NCBI GenBank assembly: GCA_005408345.1
Contig: SEMN01000329.1
Span: 430,001 to 494,000 of the forward strand
Reading direction: 5' to 3'
DNA: 64,000 nucleotides
Source of the DNA: Macquaria australasica
Lineage: Eukaryota; Chordata; Actinopteri; Centrarchiformes; Percichthyidae
The position numbers and the translations under genes are program-made. Below the pieces are notes generated by a model, which was not told the origin of the DNA, ran no database searches, and saw only the letters and a program-made list of their open reading frames with translations. Of the stretch, positions 60,880 to 64,000 are shown one piece after another; the stretch's first letter is position 1; each line of letters starts with the position of its first letter.

Positions 60880-61515
60880 ATCTCATAATTATGAATTTTT
60901 ATCTCATAATTTCGACTTTTTTATCTCATAATTTCGACTTTTTTTTATCTCATAATTATGACTTTTTTTTATCTCATAATTTTGACTTTTTTTATTTCAT
61001 AATTTCGACTTTTCATCTCATAATTATGACTTTTTATCTCATAATCATGACTTTTTTTATCTCATAATTTCGACTTTTTATCTTTTTTTTATCTCATAAT
61101 TATGACTTTTTATCTCATAATTATGACTTTTTTTTATCTCATAATCATGACTTTTTTTATCTCATAATTTCGACTTTTTATCTTTTTTTTATCTCATAAT
61201 TATGAATTTTTATCTCATAATTTCGACTTTTTTATCTCATAATTTCGACTTTTTTTTATCTCATAATTATGACTTTTTTTTATCTCATAATTTTGACTTT
61301 TTTTATTTCATAATTTCGACTTTTCATCTTTTTTTTATCTCATAATTTTGACTTTTTTTATTTCATAATTTCGACTTTTCATCTCATAATTATGACTTTT
61401 TATCTCATAATCATGACTTTTTTTATCTCATAATTTCGACTTTTTATCTTTTTTTTATCTCATAATTATGACTTTTTATCTCATAATTTCGACTTTTTTT
61501 ATCTCATAATCATGA
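60880..61515 (+). repeat. Tandem array of a 20-23 bp AT-rich unit, with higher-order duplication
   Basis: About 28 variants of ATCTCATAATTATGACTTTT, the centre alternating between ATTATGAC, ATTTCGAC, ATTTTGAC and ATCATGAC, with a T run of variable length. A 139-bp block at 60880-61018 recurs at 61191-61329. The array ends about 120 bp before the lrpprc start codon. Confidence 0.95.
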
Positions 61516-61636
61516 CTATCAGTGTGACAGGAAACACAACATAACAACAAACAAACGTGACTCTCACTCTGCTCTCGCGGTACTTCCTTTGGCCGGTCAC
61601 GTGGTGCGGACGCCCTTCCACAGTGCGACAGAAAAC
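61516..61636 (+). promoter_or_regulatory. lrpprc: lrpprc proximal promoter
   Basis: The only unique sequence between the tandem array and the start codon. It has GTCACGTG (61596-61603, a USF/MITF-type E-box) and CTTCC (61583), an ETS/NRF-2-like core common in genes for mitochondrial proteins. No TATA box. Confidence 0.5.
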
Positions 61637-61815
61637 ATGGCTGCGCTCTTGAGATCGGCCCGGTCGCTCAGGTTCTCGCCTTCGGGCTTGCTTCGGCTCA
61701 CAGGGACCGAAAGAAACGGACCGCCACTCGGCCGGCTGTACAGCGCAGCTCTCGGCGGAAGATGGACCGCAGTTTGCCCCCGACGGATCAGCCCCGCTGC
61801 GGACAATGCGCCCAG
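61637..61815 (+). CDS. lrpprc: lrpprc coding exon 1, mitochondrial leader
   Basis: Encodes a 59-residue leader rich in Arg, Leu, Ser and Gly with few acidic residues. Donor CCCAG|GTATCA, phase 2. Confidence 0.9.
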
Positions 61816-63787
61816 GTATCAGCCCGTTAGCCGGTGTGGCTGTGGTCCACGCGTGTGCGTGAGGCAGAGGTGTCATTGAGCCTCAGTGACACCTCTGCGG
61901 GAATGTGTCCCGCAGAAACGTTGTTAGATGTAGCGCGTCGACGTGTTGTGTTGGAACAAGTTGCCTTCGACGTGAGCGGTTGGCTGCCTGGTTACGAGAA
62001 CGCGGTTCCCATGGTTTCACACAAGGTGACGGCCTGGCTGCGTGGCCACGTTACGCTCACAGCCCGTTTCATGGTTCACAATGAAGCCAGTTAAAGTAAC
62101 TTGGTTGGCAATGATAACTGTGAACATACAGTGCTGTCGGCCTCCGTTTGTCCCTGTACTTTTTCATTAGCACGAGGCCCATCATAGGTCGACATGCTGT
62201 CGCTAACTTGATACACACAAGTTACTGTCTAATTCGGTATTTGGCATTTTATCATGAAATACTAGAGACACACTGGCCTCGGCTGATGTCAAAGATTATG
62301 GATAGCAGCCATCTGCCGGGGCCTTTCCCCTCAAGGTCATAGCTCTTAACAAAACTACAACCTTTGAGTAGGCAGAGCATCCAGAGGTGTACCTGGGCTG
62401 TTCTGACAGTTTAGGGCAGCTGTTTAAAAATGTTTTACGTCTCACGTGCACCCACAGAAGAACTGTGTTTATCTGTCTGTGCTTCACCCACTGTGTTCAT
62501 CTGTGACTGTTGTTTCTTTGTTCTCTCGCTCTGAATTGTCACACTCTCTTTTACGCCTTTGTATCCCTCTCTTCCCTTTAACTCCATCCACCCGTCTGTC
62601 TCCGTCCCCCTCGGCTGTCGCAATCTAATCCTCTACAGTCGTCTGTGGCCATGTGCTGTGGGGTATGTGCGTAACTATGCTGTGGCCACAGAGCAGAAGG
62701 ATGAGGCCAGCATCGGGGTGCGGTCCAAGCAGGCGCAGCAGTTTGACTGGGCTCTGGCCAAGTTGGACAGCTCTGTGAGAAGAACCGGTCGCATCACCAA
62801 GACCCTGCTGTACCGCATCTTCCATGATATCTGCAGGACAGGTAGGCAGGCAGAAACAATGATCGGGGTGTTTTAAGGTTGGATGTCAGATGGAGATGGA
62901 GATGTATGATTAAGAAAGTTTCAACCATGTGAAAGTCAGGGAGATTGCTTATCACTTTGCTCAACTTTTCAATTTTTTACCTACTTATCTTTGCTTGGTT
63001 AATTCATGTGTGCATTTTCTTATTTGCCAGTGCATTCTTCATTGTGAATAGTCACTTACAGAGGCATCCTGTTAGTACCTATGTACTGAGCAACATGAAG
63101 CTATAATATACAGTATATTGAACTGAGTGTGCTTTATGTTTCTTCTTATTAGTCCAGCTGATTCTTGTCTTTCTTCCTTTCTCTACATCCATCCTCACCT
63201 TCCGTTCTTGTCTGTTTGCAGGTTTTCCCAGTGGGAACCAGGCCTTGTTACTACTGCGTAGCTGTGGGTCCCTGCTGCCAGAGGTGCCCCAGAAGGAGCG
63301 TTCTGAGCTGGCACATCGTGTGTGGGAGAAGCTGCAGGAGTTGGGTAAGAGGCCGCACCAATGGCAACATCCTAACCATCTTATATTATCCAAAGCACTA
63401 TCTTGCTGTTAGCTGCTGCTGAGCTTAAAAGTATTTAACAGTGGTTTCAAATATTTAAACTATTGTTATCATCAGTTATGCTAAAAGTGACTTCATAGAG
63501 TGCATCGTCATCATGTATTTGATCTTATGTTACATACACAAGGTTCATTACACACCAGCAGCTTTATACAATATTTAAATCATAACGTTTATGTAGAGGA
63601 ATCACTGTATGTTGTAGATGTTATAGTTATGTTGATGTTACAGATTTGCACATTTTCCTCCCCAGGTGCACAGTATGATGTTAGTCACTACAACGCCTTG
63701 CTGAAGGTTTACCTGCAGAATGAGTTCAAGTTCACCCCCACTGACTTCCTGGCCAAGATGGAAGCAGCTAACGTCCAGCCCAACAGA
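61637..63787 (+). CDS. lrpprc: Leucine-rich PPR motif-containing protein, first four coding exons (partial)
   Basis: A mitochondrial matrix RNA-binding protein that, with SLIRP, stabilises and helps polyadenylate mitochondrial mRNAs; human defects cause French-Canadian Leigh syndrome. Exons: 61637-61815, 62639-62841, 63222-63344, 63666-63787; phases agree and give 209 residues. MAALLRSARSLRF equals the human start (MAALLRSARW) and begins an Arg-rich import leader. Exon 2 has QFDWALAKLD and SVRRTGRITKTLL, exon 3 has ALLLLRSCGSLLPE, and exon 4 the first clear PPR repeat (YDVSHYNALLKVYLQNEFKF to VQPNR). The gene runs off the right edge; the human protein has about 1,394 residues. No upstream ATG was seen in frame. 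Confidence 0.94.
63666..63787 (+). CDS. lrpprc: lrpprc coding exon 4, first PPR repeat
   Basis: Residues about 173-207 form a PPR helix pair (HYNALLKVYLQ and DFLAKMEAANVQPN), nearly identical to human. Donor AACAGA|GTAAGC, phase 0. The next exon is outside the window. Confidence 0.92.
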
Positions 63788-64000
63788 GTAAGCACTACAG
63801 TGCAGGGTACAATAATGGCAGGAGATGCATGGTTAGATTTCAGGTTTGCTTGAACCCATCAACCACAACAGTGCCAGTGGAACACAAACGGACATCTCTA
63901 TGAAGATTTGGGTTGATATTATACATAGTGTATTGTAGTTGATTAGACAAATGTATTCTTTACACCCCTTTAAAATAAAATAGCATCTCACCTGCCTGAT

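Noticed and set aside
60816..61067. An 83-residue open frame with a repeated LSHNFDFF pattern
   Set aside because: It is a translation of the 20-23 bp tandem array, not a repeat protein.
61589..61636. Extension of the lrpprc frame upstream of 61637
   Set aside because: The frame is open but its first codon here is TTG. The ATG at 61637 gives MAALLRSAR, identical to the human start.
1..64000. tRNA, rRNA, CRISPR arrays, phage or defence-system genes
   Set aside because: None seen. The window is ordinary vertebrate DNA; no tRNA-like arms with A and B boxes or spaced palindromic arrays were noticed by eye.

Overview
This window is vertebrate nuclear DNA, almost certainly from a ray-finned (teleost) fish of percomorph type. 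The genes are split by short GT-AG introns. Their proteins are full-length or partial orthologues of vertebrate proteins. The spacers are rich in CA/TG, TA and GA microsatellites and carry several interspersed repeats that I recognise as typical of teleost genomes. There are no operons, prokaryotic genes, CRISPR arrays or phage modules. One run of 507 Ns (54645-55151) marks an assembly gap.

Layout: (1) 1-2908, minus strand: the first two coding exons of camkmt, with the rest off the left edge. (2) 2909-3500: a short GC-richer interval between two divergent starts, probably a shared promoter. (3) 3501-10878, plus: complete prepl in 15 coding exons (725 codons as I reconstruct it) with an intact Ser/Asp/His triad. 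(4) 11109-18403, minus: complete slc3a1 (rBAT) in 10 coding exons (671 codons), tail to tail with prepl. (5) about 20-38.7 kb, minus: ppm1b, with a non-coding first exon near 38.5-38.7 kb, a large first coding exon (29964-30851), three middle exons and a short alternative last exon ending at 23140. (6) about 39-57.9 kb: a gene-poor interval of microsatellites, mobile-element remnants and several non-repetitive blocks that could be regulatory. (7) 58244-59971, plus: single-exon znhit2. (8) 60491-61515: a striking 20-23 bp tandem array with inverted copies upstream. (9) 61637-63787, plus: the first four coding exons of lrpprc, which continues off the right edge.

The order and orientation camkmt-prepl-slc3a1-ppm1b-lrpprc match human chromosome 2p21 read in the opposite direction, so this is an old syntenic block. 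Human ZNHIT2 lies elsewhere (11q13), so its place between ppm1b and lrpprc is the main difference in gene order. The genes do not form one pathway: calmodulin lysine methylation, a mitochondrial/cytosolic serine hydrolase, the heavy subunit of the cystine/dibasic amino-acid exchanger, a PP2C phosphatase, an R2TP/snRNP assembly factor and a mitochondrial mRNA-stability protein.

I found no clearly new biological system. The most useful leads are: an rBAT ectodomain that keeps the full GH13 glucosidase residue set, a ppm1b alternative last exon behind an unusually long pyrimidine tract, a 716-bp hAT-like element with a near-perfect 8-bp target-site duplication, and a hairpin-capable tandem array about 120 bp from the lrpprc start codon. 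All exon boundaries come from reading splice sites and protein similarity by eye. They are not transcript-supported.
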